Part shown: one piece after another, positions 52,868-63,244 of the stretch | Numbering within the stretch: position 1 is the stretch's first letter | How the letters are laid out: each line of letters begins with the position of its first letter | Assembly: GCF_905147365.1 (NCBI RefSeq) | Contig: NC_056425.1 | Span: 4,161,501 to 4,225,500 of the forward strand | From: Aricia agestis | Taxonomy: Eukaryota; Arthropoda; Insecta; Lepidoptera; Lycaenidae | Direction: 5' to 3' | Length of the DNA stretch: 64,000 bases | Program-made: the position numbers and the translations under genes | Notes under the pieces: generated by a model | Seen by the model: only the letters and a program-made list of their open reading frames with translations | Told to the model about the DNA's origin: nothing | Databases searched by the model: none

Positions 52868-53777
52868 TTAAGGACGCTATCACAAAAATTAGCAGCAGGG
52901 CTAAAATGGCCACATTTAGCAATTCCTCTCAATCAATTCAGTCAAATGTCAAATTAGTACAAATCACTAGATATGAATTGCAAGCAGACTTGTATTTTGC
53001 GATTTTAAAAGAATGAATCATGACATGATTCATAATATGATTCTTCAAAGCGACCATTTTAGCCCCGCAGGTCAGTGCGAATATCGATGTTAAGGATATT
53101 AAAATAACGTACAATATCAGCGCGCCTGGTAGAAGATATAGTTAAGATAAATAACATCCACTCGCCGCTTTCTTGATAGGGCGAAAATGTATTCAGAAAA
53201 AATTTGACAGCGTTTCTTATTTTTCTTATAAATGGAAATGTTATTTATCTTATCTATATCTTCTCTTATATATAAAAATGGATCTTCAAATGTGTTAGTC
53301 ACGCTAAAACTCGAAAACGGCTGAACGGATTGGGCTGATTTTAGTCTTAAAATATTCGTAGAAGTCCAGGGAAGGTTTTAAAGTGACACGAAGTTCACCG
53401 GGACAGCTAGTTTTTATATAAAATATTTAGCTATTCGTATAGGGGACTAAATAAGCAACAATTTTTTTGTATATTTATTTTCCTTAGTTCAGTGTATTTA
53501 GCTATAATGGTACCTAATCAAACCCCTTTTCTTTTCTTCTCTCTTCTTCTTCTCTCTTCTGCGATGCTATCTTTTGCGATTATGGTGATGGTTAAAACGT
53601 ATTTATGTGAAAAAATTTTATGCGGCTATAAATTTTTTACGGTATAGACGTGGATATGAATAATATACTATATTCTTTCATTTGAAACCAAAATATCCTT
53701 GTGGTGTGACTCCTAATGCTTTAAAATGGTACCTGAAAATCGCTGATATTTGTGAAAAAATTTGATAGCGTCCTTAA
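52868..53777. mobile_element. Element with ttaaggacgctatca ends
   Basis: Left ttaaggacgctatcacaaa (52868-) and right tttgatagcgtccttaa (-53777) are inverted termini, each ending in TTAA. A Helitron-like unit (53265-53412) and a 27-bp foldback (53131-53264) are nested. It is non-coding. Confidence 0.65.
53131..53264. repeat. 27-bp inverted repeat
   Basis: Agaagatatagttaagataa (53131-) pairs with 53238-53264 with one mismatch. Confidence 0.8.
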
Positions 53778-54117
53778 CACGTTCGCTGCGGCACCGGAAA
53801 TACATAGCCGGTAATGAACTCTCCCCTGGTGCGGGCCTCAAAAACTAGTTTGACAACCGACGTCGGAAAATTATCCGAGGATTAGAGCCGTTTTTACGGA
53901 ATCTTCCCGGCACCTCCGAGACTCGTGAAATCTTTTCACTTCGAGAACCGTGTCATGGGCCATAGCGGATATTGTTAGATGGAATTATTTAAGTAATCAA
54001 AATCAAAATCAAAATTGTTTTATTTCTGAATAAATTTAAAATAAATGTTTTCAGAAAGTCCTACATGATGCCTACCACCGGTTCGGGAACTAACCCGGCG
54101 AGAAGAACCGGCGTAAG

Positions 54118-54146
54118 AAACTCGCACGGGGGCCCCGTGCGAGTTT
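54118..54146 (-). other. Perfect 14-bp hairpin with 1-nt loop in LINE 3' UTR
   Basis: Aaactcgcacgggg, one base, ccccgtgcgagttt. It may be a recognition structure for the element's reverse transcriptase; that is inference. Confidence 0.75.
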
Positions 54147-54283
54147 TTTACCAAAAAAAGTGAGAAAAAAATTAATCTTTTAAAATAAAGTTTACAATTT
54201 TGTAACTAAATATTATATACAATATCCACATACATAATTGTAAGTCCTATAATAATGAAGAAGTAGCCTTGCAAGAAGCCATC

Positions 54284-57214
54284 CTACTCCCAAGGTGTGC
54301 CATCGTTTATGAAATCATTGACCTTATAATAGGCTTTGGCACACAAACGTTCTTTAACTACTTTTTTAAATTTATTAATGGAAAGATTTTGAACGTTTTC
54401 TGGGATTTTGTTGTAAAGGCGTATACATTGACCTTTAAAAGATTTACTGACTTTACTAAGTCTGATCACCGGCATATCTAGCTTGTGCTTATTTCTAGTA
54501 TTCCTAGAGTGAATGTCACTTTTAACTTTAAATTTACTTATATTTTTTCTAACATATATTACATTATCCAAAATGTATTGAGAAGCAACAGTTAGAATAC
54601 CAATTTCTTTAAATTTATCTCTCAGAGATTCTACAGCAGACATTTTATAAATAGAACGTATGGCTCGCTTCTGCAGCACAAATATTGTATTAATGTCGGC
54701 AGCGTTTCCCCATAAAAGGATTCCATATGACATCCTACTATGAAAATAACTAAAATATACTAATCGTGCCGTATCTTCGTCAGAAATTTCCCTAATTTTT
54801 CTGACTGCATATGCTGCAGAACTGAGCCTACCTGCAAGATTAACAATGTGAGGACCCCACTGTAATTTACTATCAAGTGTAATACCTAAGAATACAGTGT
54901 TGTCTACCAAATTCATCTTCTCATCATTTAATACTACATTGGTTTGGACTTGCCTAACATTGGGCAAAGTAAACTTTATACATTTTGTTTTACTAGAATT
55001 TAAAAGTAAGTTATTAACATTAAACCAATGTACTATTTTTGAGAGAGCACTGTTTACCTCGTCGTAGTTCGACTGTTGTCGCTTCACTTTAAAAATAAGT
55101 GAAGTGTCATCAGCAAAAAGCACTATCTCATTATTATTATCCTTAACTAGATAAGGTAAGTCATTTATATAGATGAGAAAAAGAAATGGGCCTAATATAG
55201 ATCCCTGTGGGACACCTAATTCTATTTTGGTTCCTTTGGACCTTTTACTATTAACCTCAACCCTTTGAGTCCTATTTTTAAGGTAAGAAGTCAAAAGGCT
55301 GAGAGCAGAGTCTTTAATTCCGTAGTGGCGCAATTTCCTGATCAATGTAGCATGCTCAACACAATCGAAGGCTTTGGAGAGATCGCAAAAAACACCTAAG
55401 GCATCCTGCGACTCCTCCCAAGCCTCAAAAATACTGCAAAGGAGTCCTATACCAGCATCCGTTGTGGATCGACCCTTAGTAAATCCGTATTGATTATCAT
55501 GTAATAAATTATTAGAATTAAAATGTACTAGTAATTGTTTTAAAATATTTTTTTCAAATATTTTACTAAAGGTCGGTAGAATTGATATACGCCTGAAATT
55601 CGTGGGATCCGATTTAGTTCCGGCTTTGAATAAAGGAACAATCTTGCTATGCTTCATTAAGTCAGGAAAAACACCATTTTTTATACAGTCATTGAAAATC
55701 ATTGCTAAATGAGGAGCTACGATGTCAATTATTGATTTAATAATTTTTGTGGTCATGCCCCAGAGATCAGCAGTATTTTTGATACTCAACAATTTAAAGG
55801 TATCAATAATATCTATGGGGTTAATTTCTCTAAACTTAAAATTGACATCACATTCCTTTACATTGTCTCTGAGTAGCTTTTCGGCAGCTTCAGACGAAGA
55901 ATTTAAATTTTTTGTCGTTGAGACCGGAATGTCAGCAAAAAACTTTTCAAAGACCGTCGCAACTTCTTGATCATTAGTAATCTTTTTATTTTCAAAGTAT
56001 AGTTCAAAATCAGAGCTACGACAGGTGACATTTCCAGTCTCACCCGCTATTACCTGCCATGTTGTTTTGATTTTATTTTTAGAGTTTTTAATTTTATTTT
56101 TTATATATAGGGCTTTAGCAGCTTTACAAACTTTTCTGAAGGTTTTTGAGTAGTTTTTAACATATGCTTTAAATACTTCACTATTGTTAATACACCTTTC
56201 ATCATATAAGTCATATAATCTTTTCCTACTTATTTTTATTCCTTTTGTTGCCCAATTAATAAATTTAGTTTTTTTATTACTGTTTCTAACCGTTTTAGAA
56301 GTAAATATTGAATTAAATTGAGTTCTTATCACCTTAAATAATTTATTAAAAGCTTCATCAGAGCTATGTGAGCTGTCCAATAAATGGATATTTGAATTTA
56401 ATTTACTTCTAAATTGCTCAATACGTTTTGTGGTCACAGGAATAAACACAAGATTTTTCTTCGCATCACTGTCACATTTGATATTAAAAGAGGCTATTTG
56501 TCCACAGTGATCAGAACTTAGCTTATTAATTATTTCTTTTTTGTCTGGAATAAGATTAGTAAATATATTGTCAATACAAGTGGCTGTAGTCTCACAGACC
56601 CTTGTTGGTTCCTGAAACAAACTGTAAAGGTTATACGATTGAAATAAAGATGTGAATCTAACAGTAGTTGAGGTTAAATCTAATAAATTAATGTTAAAAT
56701 CGCCACATATAATAACCTTTTTGTTAGATGCACATATTTTTGACAAAATTTGTTCCATAGTTACTTCAAAAGATTCGTATAACCCTGATGGAGGCCTGTA
56801 TACGCTTACAATTATTAGATGGTTCAGCTCTATGCAGGCCACTTCTATTATTCGTTCAGTAGAGAGACTCACAATATCCTTACGTTCCTTAAATTTAAAA
56901 TTGTTTCTGATTAATATTAAAGAGCCGCCTCTAATGGCATTTTCTCTACTGAACGAACTTGCATTCTGGTGATCATTGAAGTTGAAAATGAGTTCATGTG
57001 ATCTAAACCAATGTTCAGATATACACATAATATCAATGTTAAATTCCTTCAAAAATAACTCAATTTCAAGTTCTTTACCTACCATACCTTGTAAATTCTG
57101 ATGCACCAGATTAATTAAATTACAATTATTTTCACTTACTATATTTGAATCTATTAAATTGGTAGGATTTTGACTATTTAAAGGTAATTTATTTCTGCAA
57201 GAGATTTCCTCCAT
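54284..57214 (-). CDS. LINE ORF2: endonuclease and reverse transcriptase, intact
   Basis: The 976-residue frame begins at an ATG. The N-terminal part is an apurinic-type endonuclease: NLVHQNLQGM, ISEHWF, SVYRPPSG, GDFNINLLD and SDHCGQIASF supply the expected Asn, Glu, Asp and final Asp-His blocks. The reverse transcriptase follows, with FRRISILPTFSKIFEK, YGFTKGRSTTDAG, CDLSKAFDCVEH, GVPQGSILGP and LFADDTSLIF (catalytic Asp pair). No RNase H domain is seen. Length is usual for a CR1/Jockey ORF2. No stop or frameshift suggests a recently active copy. The product would copy and insert the element's RNA and has no host role. Confidence 0.88.
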   Translation of the reverse strand: MEEISCRNKLPLNSQNPTNLIDSNIVSENNCNLINLVHQNLQGMVGKELEIELFLKEFNIDIMCISEHWFRSHELIFNFNDHQNASSFSRENAIRGGSLILIRNNFKFKERKDIVSLSTERIIEVACIELNHLIIVSVYRPPSGLYESFEVTMEQILSKICASNKKVIICGDFNINLLDLTSTTVRFTSLFQSYNLYSLFQEPTRVCETTATCIDNIFTNLIPDKKEIINKLSSDHCGQIASFNIKCDSDAKKNLVFIPVTTKRIEQFRSKLNSNIHLLDSSHSSDEAFNKLFKVIRTQFNSIFTSKTVRNSNKKTKFINWATKGIKISRKRLYDLYDERCINNSEVFKAYVKNYSKTFRKVCKAAKALYIKNKIKNSKNKIKTTWQVIAGETGNVTCRSSDFELYFENKKITNDQEVATVFEKFFADIPVSTTKNLNSSSEAAEKLLRDNVKECDVNFKFREINPIDIIDTFKLLSIKNTADLWGMTTKIIKSIIDIVAPHLAMIFNDCIKNGVFPDLMKHSKIVPLFKAGTKSDPTNFRRISILPTFSKIFEKNILKQLLVHFNSNNLLHDNQYGFTKGRSTTDAGIGLLCSIFEAWEESQDALGVFCDLSKAFDCVEHATLIRKLRHYGIKDSALSLLTSYLKNRTQRVEVNSKRSKGTKIELGVPQGSILGPFLFLIYINDLPYLVKDNNNEIVLFADDTSLIFKVKRQQSNYDEVNSALSKIVHWFNVNNLLLNSSKTKCIKFTLPNVRQVQTNVVLNDEKMNLVDNTVFLGITLDSKLQWGPHIVNLAGRLSSAAYAVRKIREISDEDTARLVYFSYFHSRMSYGILLWGNAADINTIFVLQKRAIRSIYKMSAVESLRDKFKEIGILTVASQYILDNVIYVRKNISKFKVKSDIHSRNTRNKHKLDMPVIRLSKVSKSFKGQCIRLYNKIPENVQNLSINKFKKVVKERLCAKAYYKVNDFINDGTPWE

Positions 57215-57225
57215 TGTCTTATTAT

Positions 57226-57525
57226 CTAATTTAAAGAAATATTTGGAACATATTCCAATTCGTTCAAAATATGACTAATATTCTGCTCAATAAAAGCAGT
57301 AGTCGAGGAAGCCAAATACTTGGCTGATTTTATAAACAAAAAGTTAAATAGCAACTTGGCTATACGTCTTTTATAAAAATGAGATAAGAAGTACTTATCT
57401 CTTTTCATAGTAGATAATTTCAAATCTAAATTATTAATATCTACAACCTGACATTGTGTATGCGAGTCATTTAAAATAATACAATTATTATTTACAGCTG
57501 TAATGATAAGAATAAAACAAAGCAA
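57226..57525 (-). CDS. Short frame directly upstream of LINE ORF2
   Basis: The frame is opened by a stop and starts with TTG rather than ATG; the first ATG is 39 codons in. It encodes a Lys/Leu/Ser/Asn-rich product and stops 11 bases before the ORF2 ATG. That spacing suggests the tail of the element's ORF1, but I recognise no ORF1 domain. A TATA-like tataaaag lies upstream (complement of about 57551-57558). It could instead be non-coding leader. Confidence 0.3.
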   Translation of the reverse strand: MLCFILIITAVNNNCIILNDSHTQCQVVDINNLDLKLSTMKRDKYFLSHFYKRRIAKLLFNFLFIKSAKYLASSTTAFIEQNISHILNELEYVPNISLN

Positions 57526-57529
57526 TTAT

Positions 57530-58780
57530 TAATACTTAGTCGTGTCTTTTATACCTTTTTACCATTTTGAATAAATGTCGTACTGTAATAATTATTATGT
57601 GTTAAATCTTTAGGAAGTGTTCATTGAACAATAAATATTTTTTATTTATAAATGCAGTATTAGTGTTAACTTAAAGGTTTAGAAATATAATATTTTTTAA
57701 ATTTTGTATTAATACTTGTGTAATATGTATATTATGTTAAAACATTATTGTGCTTTTACAATAATTTTAAATAGTTATTTATGTAAAAAATATCATTATA
57801 ATTCCAATTATTTATACAATAACTTATATTAAATGAAAAACAAATTTAAAACAAATATAAAATAGTAATAAGTTTGTTTTACACATAAATAAAAAGTATT
57901 CTCACACAACAAGATTTACCGATATAATATAATTGTAATATAATTATGTATTACCTATAAGGACCGTGCAGAAATTATAAAGGGTGTCGTAATTCGACAG
58001 CAGCGACATGTTGCGAGTACTTGCGAGTAAAAGAAGTAACTTGTGAGACCCCGGCTAGTTTATAACTACATGTTTTTTATGTTTTAGACTATAAAATGAT
58101 TAAAATTATTAAATATGGATTTATACCCGTAACAAAATTCGAAAGCGTGAATAAAAATGTATAAAGCTTATCTAGTTAACTAAGAAAATATCTGAAAAAG
58201 TAATTAGTAGCATCCATCAGCATAGAAAATAAAAACTTGATAAATATTGCAATAAAATAGTGAAGATGCAAAAAATACTTCTAATTACTGAAAATACTTG
58301 TGGAAAATAAAACAAGTTCACTAAAATAAATGCTTTTATTTCATCAACCTTCTGCGATTCGGTCGATTCCATCTTCACAACTTTTGTCTGTCACTATTTT
58401 TAACTAATTTCAGTCTGGATCTCATCAGTGCAAACACCATGGCATGTGAATACTTTTGGCAGGAAAATAGTATAATTTTACATCGTTCAATTTGCCTTTA
58501 TTTTTCTTGTATGTATTAGAACATAGCTTTTATTTCTTGTATGTATTAGAACAAAGCTCAAGTCGAGCGTAGCTCGACTTGAGCTTGACAATAATAATTA
58601 ATATCTTTGACAACACACAATTTTTTTTTTGCGCCCAAGGCGCAGGCATGAAGGTACAGAATGGGCGCAGGCAAGTCACAACTTACAGATTTGACAGATT
58701 GTCACTGTCAGCACATAGACAATATTTTTTGTTTTAAGAGGATACACCAGGGGCTAGAGAAATGAAAAAAAAGTACTTGT
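57530..58780. other. Very AT-rich intergenic DNA
   Basis: No open frame or known repeat except a 15-bp hairpin at 58554-58586 (aagctcaagtcgagc, loop gta). A direct duplication ttatttcttgtatgtattag lies at 58499-58550. Confidence 0.5.
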
Positions 58781-58781
58781 A

Positions 58782-59217
58782 ATATCTATAGCTGTCTCCC
58801 TTACCTCAAGCCTATACCGCAGAACGCGATAGAGACAACTGCAGAAAATCCAGAAAATCAACGATTCGTTGTCCCCTGATTCCTTCTCCAAAACTTAACC
58901 GATTTAAGTAGTTTTTTTCATTAAAGATTAAAAAAAGGATTGAGCTGTGTTCCTATGTTTTGCTTTTTTTTGTATAATCTAGCCAAATCTGTTTTCTGGA
59001 CGTTTGAACACAGCGGAAAATCTGGCCATTTTTTTGGGTTTTTGAACGTTCATATCTTATTTAATAATTAAATTATGAAAAAAAAAGAAAACATAGGGAC
59101 ATTGTATTAGTGGCCGGAGATATTCAGGAAAAAAATTATAACTCTACTAGCATTATCCAGGGAGGAAACAGGGGACAACGTTTGTATGGAAAAAAGGGCG
59201 GTGTGGACTCCTCTTAA
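58782..59217. repeat. Inverted partial copy of the Harbinger-type element
   Basis: It is the reverse complement of about 52268-52702 at very high identity (gtcctctatcgcgttctgc-type phrases, gtccacaccgcccttttttc). Both termini are lost. Confidence 0.8.
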
Positions 59218-59219
59218 TT

Positions 59220-60420
59220 CCACTCAACTCCTAAACGGCAGCCGGCAGCCGCGCTATTATCTTTGTAATTTGTACTTTTGTAGTTTGTACTGCGCGGTGC
59301 GCCATTCACTCAACTCAAGCCCCAAGCGGCAGCCGGGTTACCGCGATCTTTGTAACGTATTTCGCTGACTTACAGAGTACTTTTGTATTTAAAAGAAGTT
59401 TCATTAGGTAAGATCTTTGATGTATTGGCTACATTCTGAATAGTAAATAGTGTTTTGTATTAATTTTTTTAATGAGTAGCAAATTTTTAATATTCAATGA
59501 AATACTCAAAATCATTCGTTGATTAAAACTCAGCTGAAATATATATTTTTTGTATGGTAAGACTAGTCTTAGTCTTAAAAATTTTGTTCATTAAATTAAA
59601 AGGTGCAGGAAAATTTGGAGACAATAATTATTTTCCCATCTTTGATCTTGATACTGACAGCGATGAAATAACCAAGGCTATATAATGTTATACCGTAGCA
59701 CTTATTGCAAAAAAAAAACTAATGTCAATTATTCTCTTTGGTTTCGGATTCATTTCGGCGACGGAAAGTTTGTGAATCGCTGTGATACTGACAGATGAAA
59801 TCTTTTCACGTGAGATCTTTCCGACGATCGTGCATCGGGGGGCTGGTAAGAAAATGAAAGTTTTAAAGCATATAAAGATCGTTCAGTTAAAACTACGTTA
59901 CCTGAGCCTACATACTTTAATTGACCAGACAAATGCAAAGCAAAAAAGGTGCCTAAACTCTAAAGTTAAATTAATGTGCGCCGAATGTAAAATAAGTTTT
60001 TTGTCTTGCTTGTAAAGCCCTTGAAAATAAAGTTTAATTTTCTTTATAAATAAAAGTTACATCGATAAATATTTGTTTTCATCTTTCACATCACTACTGT
60101 TTATCGAATTTTCGAAAATTTTCACCCAATTTTCACCACTTCTGGTGCGTTACATGACATAAAAGTCCGGTAAGACGTTTTACAGTATAAGAAAAAAATT
60201 ACTTGTCCAATTTTAGAACTAGAAAAAATGTTTATAAGAAGTGTCGAAAAATTTAAATTGAATGAGATACGAGTTTTAAAAAGAATTGTTTACCGAACAA
60301 ATCAGTCTTGTTTCGCACTAAAAAACTTTACAGTACCTACTTACATGACAATATCGTCCTGTAACGCACCAGAATGGAATATTACATTTTCAAGTGCTGC
60401 AGCGAAATACTAGTGTTAAT
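59220..60420. other. Intergenic, no gene supported
   Basis: Small open frames (59782-60015, 60228-60413) have no recognised domain. Two neighbouring phrases (ggcagccggcagccgcgc, ggcagccgggttaccgcg) form a diverged duplication at 59230-59345. Confidence 0.45.
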
Positions 60421-60422
60421 CC

Positions 60423-60601
60423 TAAGGGTAGGTTGCACCAAGTAAGTTTACTTTAACTTTAACTTTAACCATAACAAAAATATGTCAAATGAACTGTCAA
60501 ATTCCTAGTAAAAGTCCATAATGGTCGCCATATTTAACGATAACCTTAACCCTACGAATAATAATAACTACGCCTCTGGTGCAAGTTGCAACCCATCCTT
60601 A
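60423..60601. mobile_element. Small terminal-inverted-repeat element
   Basis: Taagggtaggttgcacca at the left and tggtgcaagttgcaaccc at the right. The inner sequence includes two gtcaaat/actgtcaa blocks. It is 179 bp and non-coding. Confidence 0.7.
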
Positions 60602-61103
60602 GTAAGCGACAGGTGTCAAAATTATCTGGCGTCGACCCGGATTAGGGACGCGTGACTGCCAAAAAAAGGGAAAAATTATACAATGTAGCTACATTATAAT
60701 TTTTCCCAGATTCTAAGTGGAATTATGTTAATTCGTAATAAAAATCACATAGTGTAGTAGGTATACTTAATATTATATTCTTTATTTTCTTCTAGTTTTA
60801 TGTCTGCCTAAATATAAGATCTGCCTAAATATGTGCTACAGAACTTTTAAGAAAAGGTAGCTTTCTGATTAATTTTTAATAAAACAATATTTGATTCTCA
60901 AATTGTATTTTATTAACACTTCAGCACATTATGTATAAGATACAAATAAGTATTAGTCAATGATGAAATACTCAAACCAGATATGTTACTACCGCGCGCG
61001 TTGTGAAGCTTCAAATACGGCCCAATTGGGCCGTCTGTTGTTTAGTCTGCATCAAGCGCAGTCACGAATGTGCCGCGTCTTGTCTTACCTAAATAAATTG
61101 AAA

Positions 61104-61187
61104 ATGACGTCGTGCGTGTATCGAAAATGTACCAATTATGACTCGAAAGTGAACAAAACACATGGAATCTCTTACCACATGTCTTGA
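61104..61187 (+). pseudogene. THAP-type zinc-finger start, truncated
   Basis: An ATG at 61104 opens MTSCVYRKCTNYDS then KTHGISYH before a stop at 61185-61187. The Cys-x4-Cys spacing followed by a basic segment resembles the first strand and loop of a THAP DNA-binding domain, found in host factors and P-element-like transposases. The remaining Cys/His and the AVPTF-type end are absent. No clear donor follows, so it is either a first exon with an unusual splice site or a dead fragment. Confidence 0.4.
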
Positions 61188-61189
61188 TT

Positions 61190-61700
61190 GCAATAAATAC
61201 CTCGATTATTTACATTTTCAATTATTTTTTCGAACAATCTAGAAAAAATCGAATTTTCGTCATAGCTCAGGCGAAGAAAGAGACAGCGATACGATTCGAC
61301 GTTTAAAAATAGAACTGTCTCTTTTACGTAAATGGTTTTTCGTATCTTTTGTTTCACTCATCTGTCAAATTTGTCAATGTCTGCAATTTTGAATTTGAAA
61401 ATTGTTCGGAAGAGATTTAAGCCGGAAAATAGTATGGACGTAACATATCTGTTTAAGTACAATATCATTGGTATCAGTGATCAATTGATATTATTTTTTT
61501 ATATTTTTTTTTCATCTAATATTATATAGGTAAGTAATAGCCAAATATCACATCCTCGAGACTCGAGTATTGAACTGTGTCTCACGAGTCATGCTGCATG
61601 TTAGATCGTATAGATTAATTAATTATTAATTATTATAGATGGATCTCAAGTAGTTTTTAAAATCGCTCAAAGAACAAAGAAGCTTCTTATCATTTACAAA
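61190..61700. other. Intergenic, nothing recognised
   Basis: AT-rich DNA between the THAP-like fragment and the 3' end of gene F. Confidence 0.45.
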
Positions 61701-61705
61701 AGTGC

Positions 61706-61711
61706 TTTATT
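61706..61711 (-). terminator. Poly(A) signal of gene F
   Basis: AATAAA on the minus strand lies 19 bp after the stop codon. Confidence 0.7.
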
Positions 61712-61729
61712 ATTCTAACGTAATACTGT

Positions 61730-62557
61730 TTAGTTGAGTTCCTCGGGGAGGATGGCGACGGGTTCGGGGATGATGATTTCGGGGAGGACGGGGGCGGGGA
61801 GGACGGGGGTGCCGATGGCGACGGGCTCGGGCACGATCTCCTCCACGATCACTGGGGTGGGTACGATCTCGCCCTCCACCACGGCGACGGGGCTGGGGAC
61901 GATCTCGCCATCCACCACGGAGACGGGGGTGGGGACGATGGGCTCGGCGACGACCGCGGGGCTGGGGTTGATGGGGAGACCCTCGATGGCGACGGGGCTG
62001 CCGACGATGGAGCCGGTCTGGCTGTTGATGTTCAGGATGATCTGGACGAGGGGGGCGCTAGCAGATTCGGCGACGGGAGCCTCCTCGACGATGGCGGGGC
62101 CGACTGAGATGGGGGTGGGCTCCTCAACGATGGCGGGGCCGACAGAGATGGGGGTGGGCTCCTCAACGATGGCGGGGCCGACAGAGATGGGGGTGGGCTC
62201 CTCGATGATGGCGGGGCCGACTTGGATTGGCTGGTATTGGTCGACGATAGCGGGTCCGACTTGGATTGGCTGGTATTGATCGACGATGGCGGGTCCGACA
62301 TGGATCGGCTGGTAATCGTCAACGGGTGCGGGCTCGGGAACGATGGGCTTGCCAATACCGAGGATGTCGTAGAGCATATCCTCGAGCAGCGCGGCGGTGG
62401 CGGGGTCGGTGCTGGGGTGGTTGATGGCGGTGAGGATCTCCTGGATCTCAGCCTGCTGTTGGTCCACAGAGGCAACGGCAGCGGGGATGGAGCCCGGCAG
62501 AAGGCGGCCGGCGGACGCCACCGCCACGAACAGAGCTAGTACGGCGAAGAATTTCAT
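61730..62557 (-). CDS. Secreted 13-residue-repeat protein F
   Basis: This is a 275-residue paralogue. I use the ATG at 62557, directly after a ttcttctgcag acceptor; an in-frame ATG 21 codons upstream lies in the intron. The signal peptide is MKFFAVLALFVAVASA. A longer N-terminal domain follows (DQQQAEIQEILTAIN and LLEDMLYDILGIGKP, probably helical), unique to this member. Six repeat units change type midway, from PIxVGPAIVDQYQ to PISVGPAIVEEPT, linking the A/C/D/E and B styles. SAPLVQIILNINSQTG and a tail ending PEPVAILPEELN complete it. No Cys; the last basic residue is a Lys followed by Pro. Confidence 0.87.
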   Translation of the reverse strand: MKFFAVLALFVAVASAGRLLPGSIPAAVASVDQQQAEIQEILTAINHPSTDPATAALLEDMLYDILGIGKPIVPEPAPVDDYQPIHVGPAIVDQYQPIQVGPAIVDQYQPIQVGPAIIEEPTPISVGPAIVEEPTPISVGPAIVEEPTPISVGPAIVEEAPVAESASAPLVQIILNINSQTGSIVGSPVAIEGLPINPSPAVVAEPIVPTPVSVVDGEIVPSPVAVVEGEIVPTPVIVEEIVPEPVAIGTPVLPAPVLPEIIIPEPVAILPEELN

Positions 62558-62895
62558 CTGCAGAAGAATAAGATTGTAAAGTTGCAAGATTGCAAATGTT
62601 ACATTACAGGATGTTAACATCTAAAATTACAAGATGTTAAATCTTAATTAAGTTTTAACATCTTGTAATTTTTGATTACAAGATGTTAAAACTTAAAAAA
62701 TTAAAGGTAAGTAGGACAATTTAAATTATGTGGGAAAAAATGATATATAAGTAATTATTACTACTAAAATGCGATACGATGTCAATATTTAGTAGATATA
62801 TTTGTTGTATAAAATAGTAAACTTACTTTTAGAATCTTGTGATAGTTCCTATAACATATCGACGTTGAGGATGGGTATTTATACAAATTATTATC
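62558..62895 (-). promoter_or_regulatory. Gene F promoter, non-coding exon 1 and intron
   Basis: On the minus strand GATAA (62895-62891), seven bases, TATAAATA (62883-62876). Exon 1 ends at 62827 before gtaagt. The intron 62826-62558 contains a 50-bp near-palindrome (62623-62672) built from ttacaagatgttaaa units. Confidence 0.72.
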
Positions 62896-63101
62896 GAAAT
62901 CATAAGCGGGGCAATAAAATGGCGGTATTTTACAATCTGCTTAGGATTAGCGAAATGTTGTAAATCAAGTATTTAGTCGATAAGTATATACTTCCGCTTA
63001 CTAATCCATTATGCTGTGTAATGGTGACATCAAGGCTACTGTTATGTAACCTACAGACTAGGAATACAGAAGAAAAGCTGGAAATGTGTTGCTGCTGCTG
63101 T

Positions 63102-63237
63102 GAACAACTTTTTCTATGAGAACAATGCTAAGAACTCAAAAAGAAAATGCCGTCTTCATACCCATACGGATGCCCGGATCGGCAATTTGTATGGGTATGA
63201 AGACGGATTTTTTGAATTCCCAGCATTGTTTTCATAG
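63102..63237. mobile_element. Foldback element FB-A (copy 3, inner part)
   Basis: Gaacaactttttctatgaga and acaatgctaagaactc pair with the complement ending at 63237; the core carries the same cataccc/gggtatg palindrome as copy 1. Confidence 0.8.
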
Positions 63238-63244
63238 ATCTAGA

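Larger units (their letters stand above)
53997..57214 (-). mobile_element. CR1/Jockey-group LINE with intact ORF2
   Basis: ORF2 (57214-54284) is followed by a 3' UTR of about 285 bp containing a 14-bp hairpin (54118-54146) and ending in (ttttga)n (complement of 53997-54018), the tail type of CR1-like elements. The 5' limit is uncertain; a 99-codon frame (57525-57226) lies immediately upstream. Confidence 0.8.

Noticed and set aside
57226..57525. Host gene exon upstream of the LINE (tataaaag and a cattacag acceptor-like sequence)
   Set aside because: Signals are weak and the frame ends 11 bases before the LINE ORF2 ATG, which fits an element-internal frame better. It is kept only as a low-confidence feature.
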